Of a stretch of 24,945 nt of DNA, positions 1 through 8,090 are shown piece after piece. The notes under the pieces were generated by a model. That model was not told the DNA's origin, made no database searches, and saw only the letters and a list, made by a program, of their open reading frames with translations. This DNA comes from Candidatus Auribacterota bacterium. Lineage in GTDB: Bacteria > Auribacterota > JAFGBW01 > JAFGJP01. How positions within the stretch are numbered: the first letter of the stretch is position 1; every line of letters starts with the position of its first letter. The stretch is taken from positions 1 through 24,945 of the forward strand of contig JAFGJP010000008.1 in assembly GCA_016929035.1 (NCBI GenBank). Reading direction: 5' to 3'. The translations under genes were made by a program, and so were the position numbers.

Positions 1-621
1 CTGGATGTTCTCCCGGGAGAAGAAGCAGGCATCAAGAACACGACCTTTATTGTCAAGGGCCCTTACGCTTTCGGCCATCTCAAGTCTGAGCGCGGCGTTC
101 ACCGACTGGTGCGGATCTCTCCTTTTGATGCCAATAAAAGGCGGCATACGTCTTTCGTGTCTGTTGACGTTATTCCCGAGCTTTCAGAGGATATTGAAAT
201 TGATATCAATGAAAGCGAGCTTCGTATCGATACGTACCGCAGCAGCGGCGCCGGCGGACAGCACGTCAATGTCACGGATTCAGCTGTCCGCATCACGCAT
301 ATCCCCACAGGGCTTGTCGTTTCCTGCCAGAATGACAGGTCTCAGCATAAAAACAAGGCTTCGGCCATCAAAGTTCTGAAAGCCAAGCTGTATGAAAGAG
401 AAAAAGAAAAGAAGAGAAAAGAGCTGCATGACAAATATGGCCAGAAGGAAGAGATCGCATGGGGAAGCCAGATAAGGTCGTATGTTTTTCAGCCCTACAC
501 GATGGTCAAAGACCACAGGACGGACCACAGGACGTCAAACGTCAGCGCGGTCATGGATGGAGAGATCGATGAGTTTATTGAATCCTTCCTGAAGTGGAAT
601 GCTGAAAAAAGAAGACAGTAG
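1..621 (+). CDS. prfB: Peptide chain release factor 2 (C-terminal part; gene cut by the window's left edge)
   Basis: Class I release factor that reads UGA/UAA stop codons in the ribosomal A site and triggers hydrolysis of peptidyl-tRNA. The reading frame is open from base 1, and 206 codons are visible before the TAG at 619-621. The RF2-specific stop-recognition tripeptide SPF is at 118-126; RF1 would carry PxT here. The catalytic GGQ is at 253-261, inside SGAGGQHVN. Downstream, THIPTG, CQNDRSQHKNK and WGSQIRSY follow as in the family. The C-terminal length is normal. The N-terminal domain, and any programmed frameshift site typical of prfB, lie outside the window. The gene converges on the flagellar operon, with only 17 bases between the two stop codons. 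Identification is firm. Confidence 0.97.
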   Translation: MDVLPGEEAGIKNTTFIVKGPYAFGHLKSERGVHRLVRISPFDANKRRHTSFVSVDVIPELSEDIEIDINESELRIDTYRSSGAGGQHVNVTDSAVRITHIPTGLVVSCQNDRSQHKNKASAIKVLKAKLYEREKEKKRKELHDKYGQKEEIAWGSQIRSYVFQPYTMVKDHRTDHRTSNVSAVMDGEIDEFIESFLKWNAEKRRQ

Positions 622-630
622 GCCTTCTTC
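605..630 (-). terminator. Weak candidate terminator at the end of the flagellar operon
   Basis: Read on the minus strand, GAAGA at 630-626 can pair with TCTTC at 615-611, followed by six T (610-605). The stem has only five pairs, two of them G-C, and the element overlaps the end of prfB. It sits directly after the last leftward ORF, which is the right place, but the pairing is weak and could be chance. Confidence 0.28.
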
Positions 631-638
631 ACCGCAGT

Positions 639-779
639 TCATTTCAAAAGCGCGTCAGAAAGAGTAAGGGCCTTTCCCGCCCTTTCGATGCTGTAGGAAG
701 GGGCTTTGTTCTGAACATACCAGCTGACAAGGGGAATCCTTTCAATAATGGCCTGAATTTTTTTTCTCTCGACTGTCAT
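639..779 (-). CDS. 46-residue micro-ORF closing the flagellar operon, unknown function
   Basis: I do not recognise this product. The frame starts with ATG at 779 (MTVERKKIQA...) and ends with TGA at 639-641. A clear ribosome binding site AAGGAG lies six bases before the ATG, and it overlaps the stop codon (TAA, 790-792) of the gene upstream, so the two are spaced like translationally coupled operon members. The protein is basic, soluble-looking and has no signal peptide or membrane segment. It contains a short aromatic stretch (VSWYVQNKAPSY). It is the last leftward gene before the convergent prfB. It could be a degraded end of a longer gene, but the RBS and clean frame favour a real small protein. 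An eight-base A/T homopolymer inside it is a place where a sequencing indel could have shortened it. Confidence 0.55.
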   Translation of the reverse strand: MTVERKKIQAIIERIPLVSWYVQNKAPSYSIERAGKALTLSDALLK

Positions 780-789
780 CCCGGTCTCC

Positions 790-1056
790 TTAAGGTTTTT
801 TTTGTTCTTCTTCCTGCTGTTTTTGCATGATCCTCATTTTTTCTATCATTTCTTTTCTTTTGACCTCTGTGACCTTTCTGAATATTTTCCCCAAGATTAT
901 TTTGCTTAGAACAGAGACGACAAGAAAAGCCAAGGTCGCTTTGATGACGATGTCCGATGCGGTCTCCATGGAAATCTCTGTAAAGCGGATGACAGCGATG
1001 ACAAAGAAGGCGGCTATTCCGGCAAAAAGAGACAGGCTGTCTACGATCTTATTCAT
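790..1056 (-). CDS. Small membrane protein with two helices and a charged tail, downstream of flhG
   Basis: This is an 88-residue protein that I cannot assign to a family. Hydrophobic segments at about residues 7-24 and 36-56 predict two membrane helices. The tail from residue 57 is strongly charged (KRKEMIEKM, then QKQQEEEQKK) and looks like a short cytoplasmic coiled coil. The start ATG (1056) overlaps the flhG stop codon as ATGA, and AAGGG lies about nine bases upstream, so it is translated as part of the flagellar operon. In many flagellar operons the position after flhG holds fliA or chemotaxis genes; here it holds this protein and a micro-ORF. A role at the flagellar base or with FlhF/FlhG is only a guess from position. 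Confidence 0.75.
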   Translation of the reverse strand: MNKIVDSLSLFAGIAAFFVIAVIRFTEISMETASDIVIKATLAFLVVSVLSKIILGKIFRKVTEVKRKEMIEKMRIMQKQQEEEQKKP

Positions 1057-1925
1057 GATAAAAATCCCTTTATATTGTTGAAAAAGTCCTGAAGGGTTCC
1101 TGTATTTTTGTAAGTGCGGTTTTCAAGAATTTTTTTTGCGATCATCCGGATGCTGACAGATGCCCTGCACCTCGGATGCAGAGCGATAAAAGGTTTTTGT
1201 GCGCGCACGCTCAAGCTGACAGCTTCATCATAGGGTATTCCGCCGAGAAAATCCAGCTTCCGGCTGAGAAAGCGCTGGGATACGGCGTGGATCCGGCTGA
1301 ATATTTTTTCTGCTTCTTCATCTGTTTTGCACATGTTGACGATGATCCGTATGGCGGCCTGCGTTTTTTTGTGATGAATGGATTTTATAATGGCGTAGGC
1401 ATCCGTTATGGCTGTCGGCTCTCCTGTCGTGACAACGATGATCTCGTTGGAAGACGTGAGAAATCCGAGCACTTCCTGAGTGATGCCGGCGGCCGTATCG
1501 ATGAGAAAGAAATCCACGTTTTTTTCTACCTCTTTCAGGTCATGGATGAATTGATCCATTTTTTCCTGCTCCAGGTTAGCCAGCTTCTCAATGCCTGATG
1601 AAGCCGGAATGATTTTTAATCCGTTTTGGACCTCCATGATGACTTCGCTGATCTTTTTTTCTCCTTCGATAACGTGGTTGATGTTGTAAAGCGGCTTTTT
1701 CCCCAGAAGAACATCCACGTTGGCCAGCCCGAGGTCGGCATCGAGGATGGTCACGTTTTTACCCATGTCCTGCAGGGCCAGCCCGAGGTTTATGGCAATA
1801 TTGCTTTTTCCGACGCCGCCTTTTCCGGACGTGATGGAAACAGCTCTCGACAGCTGTCTCGGCTGTCGCTTTCGCTGGCTTGCCAGCTGGCGCAGGCTGT
1901 ATGTCTGGCTATGGGAGTTTTCCAT
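1053..1925 (-). CDS. flhG: FlhG/FleN, MinD-type ATPase controlling flagellar number
   Basis: ParA/MinD-family ATPase that restrains flagellar number and stimulates the GTPase FlhF. About 290 residues. The deviant Walker A (SGKGGVGKSN) lies at residues 33-42, with the invariant first lysine of MinD-type proteins. DADLGLANVDVLL (switch I region) and FFLIDTAAG (Walker B) follow. The N terminus carries SQTYSLR at residues 6-12, which matches the FlhF-activating consensus DQAxxLR at Q, L and R but not at D or A. I chose ATG at 1925 because GGAGA lies about ten bases upstream; the alternative TTG at 1943 has no ribosome binding site. The gene overlaps flhF by 17 bases. A C-terminal amphipathic stretch (TLQDFFNNIKGFLS) could serve as the membrane-targeting helix. 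Confidence 0.94.
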   Translation of the reverse strand: MENSHSQTYSLRQLASQRKRQPRQLSRAVSITSGKGGVGKSNIAINLGLALQDMGKNVTILDADLGLANVDVLLGKKPLYNINHVIEGEKKISEVIMEVQNGLKIIPASSGIEKLANLEQEKMDQFIHDLKEVEKNVDFFLIDTAAGITQEVLGFLTSSNEIIVVTTGEPTAITDAYAIIKSIHHKKTQAAIRIIVNMCKTDEEAEKIFSRIHAVSQRFLSRKLDFLGGIPYDEAVSLSVRAQKPFIALHPRCRASVSIRMIAKKILENRTYKNTGTLQDFFNNIKGFLS

Positions 1926-3084
1926 AAAGAATTTTCTCCGCAAGGTGTTCGCCGCAGGCCGGACGAATATGCTCAGGAATGCTTTGCCCGTCCGTGATAT
2001 GACACAGAGGGATGTCTGTCACACGGTGAAGAGAAAGAAGCTGTCCTGGTTTTTCGACCTCATCACATTTTGTAACGATAAGTCCATCGATGTGGATGAT
2101 TGAACAAAAATTTTTAAGGATTTTCTGACTTTCCGCCGGGTGAGTGGATGCGCAGAGCAGAAGGATTTTCTTTGCGTCTGTGACTTCTCTTATCACGGCA
2201 CCCAGCTCTCTTATTTTCATTTTATTGTATTGGCTGATCCCCGAGGAATCAATGAAAACAGTATAATTTTTTCTTAAGCTCCCAACGGTTTGAGCCAGAT
2301 TTTCTCTGAGGGAAACACCATGGAACGGGGCATCGAGAATCCGCGCGTATTCCTGAAGGTGCTCGTGCGCTCCGATGCGGAACGAGTCAAAGGATACAAG
2401 GGCAACAGGCCGGTTGTGCGTCAAGCTGGCAATTGAGGCCAGCTTGGCCAGAGTTGTCGTCTTGCCTACTCCTGTCGTTCCCAGGAGGATGAAAACATCA
2501 TTTTCCCGGGAATCAAGAGCCAGGGGCTTTGTTTTGATCATTTCGCCGATGGTCTGGATAAGGACGTTTTTTCCTATTTCCACTTCCGGCTGAGAGGGGA
2601 GATGCGTTTTTAGCTTTTCCAGGAGGATATAAGCAACGTCGTCTTCCACATGGCTGGACAAAAGGAGATCGCGGATTTTGAGAAGCCTGGGATCAAAGGC
2701 GCCCGCGTTTTTCAGACAGAAGCTTTTCAGGATATCCTTGATTTCCAGAATTTCACTGTGGATATTCAGCTGGTCACTGCTGCTTTGCATGCTTGTCCGT
2801 TCCCCGGCCTCAGGGAGTGTGGTGGCAGACGGATTAACCGTTTTCTCCCTCAGGGCCTGCAGGAACTTCTGGCAGGTCTCCTCGTCAATTGATTTTTGAG
2901 GTATGACGGTTTCTTCAAATACAGGAGATGTTAAAGCAGCAGTGACCACAATTTTTGGAAGCCCCAAAAGTGTCTGGTCTGGCAGCTTTTTTGTGCTGAG
3001 GATAACCGCTTTATCCCCGAGGTCGCTTTTGACCTTGGCAAAAATGCTTTCCAGTGAAACGCCTGTGTACTTTTTTATTTTCAT
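1909..3084 (-). CDS. flhF: FlhF, SRP-type GTPase for flagellar placement
   Basis: Third member of the SRP GTPase family beside Ffh and FtsY; it directs where the flagellum is assembled. 391 residues. The N-terminal B domain begins MKIKKYTG. A helical N domain spans about 105-190, and the G domain starts near 196. G1 is GTTGVGKTT at 202-210, G2 is DSFRIGA at 233-239, G4 is TKCDE at 338-342, and GQSIPEHI near 366 closes the site. The G3 motif, normally DTAGR, reads DSSGIS at 279-284 (bases 2233-2250), so the usual arginine is missing. The start ATG overlaps the flhA stop as ATGA. The odd G3 may mean slow or absent GTP hydrolysis; the family assignment is not in doubt. Confidence 0.95.
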   Translation of the reverse strand: MKIKKYTGVSLESIFAKVKSDLGDKAVILSTKKLPDQTLLGLPKIVVTAALTSPVFEETVIPQKSIDEETCQKFLQALREKTVNPSATTLPEAGERTSMQSSSDQLNIHSEILEIKDILKSFCLKNAGAFDPRLLKIRDLLLSSHVEDDVAYILLEKLKTHLPSQPEVEIGKNVLIQTIGEMIKTKPLALDSRENDVFILLGTTGVGKTTTLAKLASIASLTHNRPVALVSFDSFRIGAHEHLQEYARILDAPFHGVSLRENLAQTVGSLRKNYTVFIDSSGISQYNKMKIRELGAVIREVTDAKKILLLCASTHPAESQKILKNFCSIIHIDGLIVTKCDEVEKPGQLLSLHRVTDIPLCHITDGQSIPEHIRPACGEHLAEKILYGKLP

Positions 3085-5177
3085 TTCGATGTTTTATTCT
3101 CTCCCTTGAGGTCGATGACGCCCACATTTTCGACTGTCATTTCAGGAATAATCTCGTTAAAGGAGACAACATCGATGTCCGGGAATTTCTTTTCAATAAG
3201 CCGTTTAAAATACATCCTTATGAGCGGAGAGCAGAGGATAACCGGGGAGATCCCTTTGGCCACCTGAGCGTTGTATATCTCAGCGATCCTTTGATAGATG
3301 GCCTGTGCGATGCCCGGCTCGACAACGAGGCTGGCTCCGTGCTCGCTTTTCTGTATTGACTGAAGGATGTACTGCTCAAGGGTCGGCGCCACGGTGACAG
3401 CATAGATGGTCTTTCCTGATTGTGCGAATTTTTTGCTGATCGTGACCCGCAGGCTGCTACGGACATACTCGGTCAATATGTCAGGGTCCTTAATGGACGT
3501 TGAATAATCTCCCAGGGTTTCCAGAATGGTGACCAGGTTGCGTATGGAAATATTTTCTTTTAAAAGATTTTGAAGGACTCTCTGGACTTCTCCAATTGAC
3601 ATCTTTGAAGGCACAAGTTCTTCGACTATGGTCGGATATTTTTCCTTGAACCTATCGAGTATTTCCTTGACATCTTGTCTATTCAGAAGCTCATGAGCGT
3701 GTTTCCTTATCAGTTCGGAGAGATGGGTGGCCAGCACGGTCGAAGCGTCGACAACCGTGTAACCAAGCTGTTCGGCCTTTTCCTTTTCTCCTTCTGTGAT
3801 CCAGAAGGCCGGAAGTCCGAAAGCCGGCTCGATCGTTTTTGTCCCGGGAAGATCTTCTCTGGCGCTTCCTGAGTTCATGGCCATGAAATGATCGACAAAG
3901 ACAGCCCCTTCGGCAACAACCTCGCCCTTGATCTTGATAGCGTATTTTTCCGGTGCAAGCTGCATGTTGTCGCGGATGCGGATAGGCGGTACGACAAGAC
4001 CTAAATCAAGAGCAAAGCGTTTCCGCATGCTGGATATGCGTTCCAGTAGATCACCGCCCTGTTCCGGGTCGACGATAGGGATGACCGCATAGCCGATTTC
4101 AAGCTCCATAGGGTCTATCTGCAGAAGATCGGCGACCGGCTCAGGACCGAGTCGTGCTTTTTGTTCCTCTTCCTGTTTTTTCTGGACTTCTTTTTTCTCT
4201 TCTTTTTCCATGATACTGTTTATTGTCAGAGTGAATCCTCCGGCAAGAGCTGAGACCATAAGAAAGGGTATGGTCGGAAGTCCCGGGACAAAGGCTGAAA
4301 GGCCGATAACGACAGACGCAATGCCGAGAGCTTTGGGCTGAATAAGGACCTGGCTGACAAGGTCTGTTCCAAGGGAATCTTCCGAAGCACCTGCACGGGT
4401 GACGATGATGCCTGATGCTGTTGCGATGACCATGGAAGGAATCTGAGCCACAAGGCCGTCACCGATAGTCAGAAGGGTGTAGGTCTGAAGAGCCTGAGTG
4501 AATTCCATACCTCTTTGAAGAACGCCGATCCCAAATCCGCCGAGAACGTTGATGAAAGTGATGACAAGACCGGCTCCGACATCACCTCGCACAAATTTGG
4601 CCGCGCCGTCCATGGCTCCGTAGAAGTCAGCTTCACGGCGGATGTCTTCGCGACGCTCCCTGGCTTCATCTTCAGTGATGAGGCCGGAATTCAGATCAGC
4701 ATCAATGCTCATCTGTTTTCCGGGCATGGCGTCCAAGGTAAACCTGGCAGCCACTTCCGCGATACGCGTTGCACCTTTTGTGATGACCATGAACTGAATC
4801 GCGACAAGGATAAGGAAGATGACCGCGCCGACGATATAGTTTCCTCCAACAACAAAACCTCCAAAAGCCTCAATAACGGATCCGGCGTAAGCTTCAAGAA
4901 GAATTTTTCTTGTTGTCGCCACGTTGAGAGACAAACGAAAAATGGTCGTGAAGAGCAAAAGAGCAGGGAAGACAGAAAACTCAAGCGGCTTTTGAATGAA
5001 CATGGAGACAAGCAGGATGACCATGGCTATGGCTATGTTGAATGTCAGCAAGATATCGATCAGCCAGGTAGGGAGGGGAATCATGAGAGCGGTTATAGCT
5101 CCGATGATGGCTATGGCAACACCGTAATCTCCACGGGAGATGATGCCTTTTAAACCTTCCAGATTTCTCTTTTTCAT
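3081..5177 (-). CDS. flhA: FlhA, flagellar type III export gate protein
   Basis: Large inner-membrane component of the flagellar export gate; it forms a nonameric cytoplasmic ring that docks chaperone-substrate complexes and takes part in proton-driven export. 698 residues, normal for the family. The N-terminal half is strongly hydrophobic, with about eight membrane helices starting at residue 19. The FHIPEP signature (EVAARFTLDAMPGKQMSIDA) lies at about 141-160. The second half, from about 340, is the soluble domain (for example GYAVIPIVDPEQGGDLLERI). The start overlaps the flhB stop as ATGA, and the end overlaps flhF in the same way, so translation is probably coupled through flhB-flhA-flhF. 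No truncation or frameshift was seen. Confidence 0.98.
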   Translation of the reverse strand: MKKRNLEGLKGIISRGDYGVAIAIIGAITALMIPLPTWLIDILLTFNIAIAMVILLVSMFIQKPLEFSVFPALLLFTTIFRLSLNVATTRKILLEAYAGSVIEAFGGFVVGGNYIVGAVIFLILVAIQFMVITKGATRIAEVAARFTLDAMPGKQMSIDADLNSGLITEDEARERREDIRREADFYGAMDGAAKFVRGDVGAGLVITFINVLGGFGIGVLQRGMEFTQALQTYTLLTIGDGLVAQIPSMVIATASGIIVTRAGASEDSLGTDLVSQVLIQPKALGIASVVIGLSAFVPGLPTIPFLMVSALAGGFTLTINSIMEKEEKKEVQKKQEEEQKARLGPEPVADLLQIDPMELEIGYAVIPIVDPEQGGDLLERISSMRKRFALDLGLVVPPIRIRDNMQLAPEKYAIKIKGEVVAEGAVFVDHFMAMNSGSAREDLPGTKTIEPAFGLPAFWITEGEKEKAEQLGYTVVDASTVLATHLSELIRKHAHELLNRQDVKEILDRFKEKYPTIVEELVPSKMSIGEVQRVLQNLLKENISIRNLVTILETLGDYSTSIKDPDILTEYVRSSLRVTISKKFAQSGKTIYAVTVAPTLEQYILQSIQKSEHGASLVVEPGIAQAIYQRIAEIYNAQVAKGISPVILCSPLIRMYFKRLIEKKFPDIDVVSFNEIIPEMTVENVGVIDLKGENKTSK

Positions 5178-6250
5178 ACTCTAACCTTCTTGTTTTTCAG
5201 CTTGAAGACATAGGCCAGGACCTCGGCGACAGCCTTGTAAAAGGATGCCGGGATCTCCTGTCCGACGTCGACATCATGGTAAAGAGCCTGCGCCAGAGGC
5301 TTGTTTTCAACGATGGGAATATCGTGCTCCCTGGCGATTTCTTTTATCCGCTCTGCGACTTTCCGCATGCCCTTGGCTATCACCTGAGGGGCATGCATGC
5401 GGAGCTCGTCATACTTAACAGCAACAGCGAAAAGAGTCGGGTTGGTAATTACAACGTCAGCTTCAGGGACCTTGGCCATCATGAACCGGCGGAACATTTC
5501 AAATCTTTGCCTTTTCTGCCAGCTTTTTATCTTTGGATCCCCTTCTAAATCTTTTCTTTCCTGCTTGACCTCTTCTTTGGTCATCTTGATATCTTCTTCA
5601 TGCTTCCACCACTTCCAGACATAGTCAGCAGCAGCAATGAAAATAAAGACGATACAGACTCTGAGGACAACTTTGAAGCCAAGTTTCATGACAAAGACCC
5701 ACGTATAGAAAATAGGTTTATCTACAAAAGGAATAATATTATGGAGCTCTCCTTTGACCGTGTAAAAAGCAATGGGTGCTATGACGGCCAGCTTGGCGAG
5801 GTCCACAAGAAGCATCATTAGCTTTTCTGCTTTGAAGATATTCAGCTTTTTAATGTCAGGTTTGATTTTATTCCATTTGGGCCTGAGGGGCTTAAATGTC
5901 CACAGCCAGCCGATTTGAAGAAGAGAGGTTGTTATGCCAAAGAAAAGTACAAAAAAAAGCACAGGGGCAAGAATAAGAGAAGTATAAATTATATATTCGA
6001 AACAAAGCTTTGGTATATTCAACGGGGTGACCCTGAAAGTGGAAGCCAGGGCAAAAGATGTTTTATAAACATTCAGAAAATTGTTGAGAATGTAGCTTCC
6101 GAAAGCATAAAGGATAAGCGAAGTAAAAAGAATGACAGCCAGGGTATTGACTTCCATGCTCATGACAACATTGCCCTGTTCACGGACATTTTGTCTTTTT
6201 TTGCCTGTTGCCCGTTCTGTTTTATCTTCTTTAAATACATCTTCTGGCAT
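5174..6250 (-). CDS. flhB: FlhB, flagellar export substrate-specificity switch
   Basis: Membrane protein of the export gate that switches export from rod/hook to filament subunits. 358 residues: four membrane helices in the first 210 residues, then a charged linker (about 211-255) and the cytoplasmic domain. The N terminus (EDKTERATGKKRQNVREQGNV) is typical. The autocleavage loop, normally NPTH, reads NPTL at residues 270-273 (bases 5432-5443), followed by a normal FAVAVKYD. Asn-Pro, where cleavage occurs, is kept; the histidine is lost. A GGAGG sits inside the last fliR codons, about 13 bases before ATG 6250, a long spacing. The fliR-flhB gap is nine bases. Identity is certain; whether it self-cleaves is open. 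Confidence 0.97.
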   Translation of the reverse strand: MPEDVFKEDKTERATGKKRQNVREQGNVVMSMEVNTLAVILFTSLILYAFGSYILNNFLNVYKTSFALASTFRVTPLNIPKLCFEYIIYTSLILAPVLFFVLFFGITTSLLQIGWLWTFKPLRPKWNKIKPDIKKLNIFKAEKLMMLLVDLAKLAVIAPIAFYTVKGELHNIIPFVDKPIFYTWVFVMKLGFKVVLRVCIVFIFIAAADYVWKWWKHEEDIKMTKEEVKQERKDLEGDPKIKSWQKRQRFEMFRRFMMAKVPEADVVITNPTLFAVAVKYDELRMHAPQVIAKGMRKVAERIKEIAREHDIPIVENKPLAQALYHDVDVGQEIPASFYKAVAEVLAYVFKLKNKKVRV

Positions 6251-6259
6251 AGTCTTTTT

Positions 6260-7051
6260 TTATCCTCCGCTCATGTAGAGCACAATGGCAGCAGAACATT
6301 TTTCCGTAAAGACCGTGATTTTTTTTAAGATAACGTAGAGAAAGGGGAACGTCAGCATAATGCCCAAAAGGCCCGCAGCCACTCTGATGGGAAGAACAAA
6401 GATCATCACGTTGAGCTGGGGCACGGTTTTCCCGAGTATTCCCATGGTGAGAGAAATGATGAGAAGAATACCTAGTGTAGGAGCTCCATAAGCAACGCCG
6501 ATATTAAAAACGTAAGAGTAAAGATCAAACGTTAAAGCCGTCGCTTTTGCCGGAAAGACATTTTTCCCAAGTGGGATCAGCTCAAAGCTTTTGGCCAGAA
6601 CGTTAAGGACAATGTGGTGACCGTCCATGTAAAGAAAGAAAAGGACAACCGTGATGTAAACGTACTGGCTCAGAAGAGAAACGTTTTCATCCACGTCAGG
6701 ATTGATAACGCGCCCCATACCAAAACCTGACATGCGGCCGGCAATTTCAGCACCAACGCGCGTGGCGACAAAAGGCATGTTGGTCAGAAATCCCAGGATG
6801 GCTCCGACAGTGATTTCCTTGATGCTGTAGATGAGAAAAACAGTAAATGTTATGTCTCTGCTGATGCTTTGCATGCTAATGGTCGGGAGAATGACAAGAG
6901 AGATAAAAACAGCTATCCATATCTTTATCTGGTTGAGAACATTGTCGCTTCCAAAGACAGGGGCCAGAAAAAAAGCGCCGCTTATCCGCATCAGGATAAG
7001 CATGAATCCGATCATTTTTATGAAATATCCATTCAGCTCAGCGTATGTCAT
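6260..7051 (-). CDS. fliR: FliR, flagellar export gate membrane protein
   Basis: Single-copy member of the FliP5-FliQ4-FliR1 export pore. 263 residues, almost wholly hydrophobic with several membrane helices. Family features include the N-terminal RISGAFFLAPVFG, the loop EIAGRMSGFGMGRVINPD near residues 102-119, and YMDGHHIVLN, all in the order seen in FliR. The start ATG at 7051 overlaps the fliQ stop as ATGA. The last codons carry the GGAGGA that probably serves flhB. Length and order within fliP-fliQ-fliR-flhB are standard. Confidence 0.95.
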   Translation of the reverse strand: MTYAELNGYFIKMIGFMLILMRISGAFFLAPVFGSDNVLNQIKIWIAVFISLVILPTISMQSISRDITFTVFLIYSIKEITVGAILGFLTNMPFVATRVGAEIAGRMSGFGMGRVINPDVDENVSLLSQYVYITVVLFFLYMDGHHIVLNVLAKSFELIPLGKNVFPAKATALTFDLYSYVFNIGVAYGAPTLGILLIISLTMGILGKTVPQLNVMIFVLPIRVAAGLLGIMLTFPFLYVILKKITVFTEKCSAAIVLYMSGG

Positions 7052-7314
7052 ACAAATTGAGACCCCAGAGTAAATATCTTTATCGAATAGGCGATAAGCG
7101 TCTGAATCATAAAAGGCAGAAAGAAAATGAGCGCCACGAGAATAGCAACGATCTTGGGGATAAACGTGAGCGTCTGGTCACGGATCTGCGTGACGGTCTG
7201 AAAAATGGTGATCGTGATGCCGACGATCATGGCAATGATCAGCATCGGTCCTCCTATGAGGAGAACCGTGTAGGCTGTTTCTTTTCCGATGGTGATGACA
7301 AGTTCAGGCGACAT
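7048..7314 (-). CDS. fliQ: FliQ, small flagellar export gate membrane protein
   Basis: Two-helix membrane protein, four copies of which wrap the FliP/FliR pore. 88 residues, the usual FliQ length. It begins MSPELVITIGKETAYTVLLI and ends KIFTLGSQFV. The family's central FQTVTQIRDQTLTFIPK is present. I placed the start at ATG 7314 because AAAGGAG (7322-7328) sits about seven bases upstream. A longer in-frame version reaching 7371 would overlap fliP and add an N-terminal tail foreign to the family. The gap to the fliP stop is 14 bases; the end overlaps fliR as ATGA. Confidence 0.95.
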   Translation of the reverse strand: MSPELVITIGKETAYTVLLIGGPMLIIAMIVGITITIFQTVTQIRDQTLTFIPKIVAILVALIFFLPFMIQTLIAYSIKIFTLGSQFV

Positions 7315-7328
7315 ATTTTTTGCTCCTT

Positions 7329-8090
7329 TTATGAGAATCCCATCGTTATTGACTGAATAATCAGGTTCCACCCGTCCACCATGACAAAAAGAAGCACCTT
7401 AAAAGGCGTTGATATGGTAATTGGCGGCAGAACGATCATGCCCATGGAAAGAAGAACAGAGGCAACGACCATATCGATAACAAGAAACGGCAAAAAGAGA
7501 AGAAAGCCTATCTGAAACGCCGTTTTCAGCTCGCTGATGATGTATGCCGGGATGAGGATATGTGTCGGTATGTCATCTTTTGTCTCCGGTTTTTCCATCT
7601 TGGCTATATTGACAAAAAGAGCGATGTCTTTTTTGTTTGTGTATTTGAACATGAATGTGCGGATGGGCTGGAGGGCTTCTTTAAAAGCCTGTTTCTGCGT
7701 GATCGTGCCGTCGATATAGGGAGTGATGGCTTTGTCATTGATTTCCTTTCCAACAGGAGCCATGACATAAAACGTCAGGAAAAGGGAAAGGCCTATGACG
7801 ATCTGGTTGCTTGGCTGTGTCCCCATGGCGAGAGCGCGCCTCAAAAAGGAGAGGATGACGGCAATACGGGTGAAGCAGGTCAGCATGGTGAGAAGAGCAG
7901 GGGCAAGCGTGAGGAGAGTCATCAGAATGACAACCTGGAAAATTGGCGCAATATCCTTTGGATTCGTGCTTTTTTCAATGCCGATATTGACCCTGAGGGG
8001 GAGGGGTGTGTCTTCATCCGCGAATCCGGCCGAAAAGAGAGAAATCATGACAAGAGAAAAAAGACAGACCTTTAAAAGCATTTTATGCAT
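7329..8090 (-). CDS. fliP: FliP, flagellar export pore protein
   Basis: Core of the export pore, five copies per gate. 253 residues. Like other FliP proteins it starts with a cleavable signal peptide (MHKMLLKVCLFSLVMISLFS, predicted cleavage after the alanine near residue 25). The mature protein shows LTMLTCFTRIAVILSFLRRALAMGTQPSNQ, a periplasmic loop, and the C-terminal signature VVASVLLSMGMIVLPPITIS. ATG 8090 is preferred because an AGAGG lies about six bases before it; a second ATG three codons in (8081) is possible. It overlaps the end of fliO by eight bases. Confidence 0.97.
   Translation of the reverse strand: MHKMLLKVCLFSLVMISLFSAGFADEDTPLPLRVNIGIEKSTNPKDIAPIFQVVILMTLLTLAPALLTMLTCFTRIAVILSFLRRALAMGTQPSNQIVIGLSLFLTFYVMAPVGKEINDKAITPYIDGTITQKQAFKEALQPIRTFMFKYTNKKDIALFVNIAKMEKPETKDDIPTHILIPAYIISELKTAFQIGFLLFLPFLVIDMVVASVLLSMGMIVLPPITISTPFKVLLFVMVDGWNLIIQSITMGFS

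Noticed and set aside
1..108. Programmed +1 frameshift of prfB
   Set aside because: The site would be near codon 25 of the full gene, outside the window; the visible frame is continuous.
4515..5153. Long open frame (212 codons) on the plus strand opposite flhA
   Set aside because: It is fully antisense to the conserved membrane domain of flhA, has highly biased charged composition and no recognisable domain.
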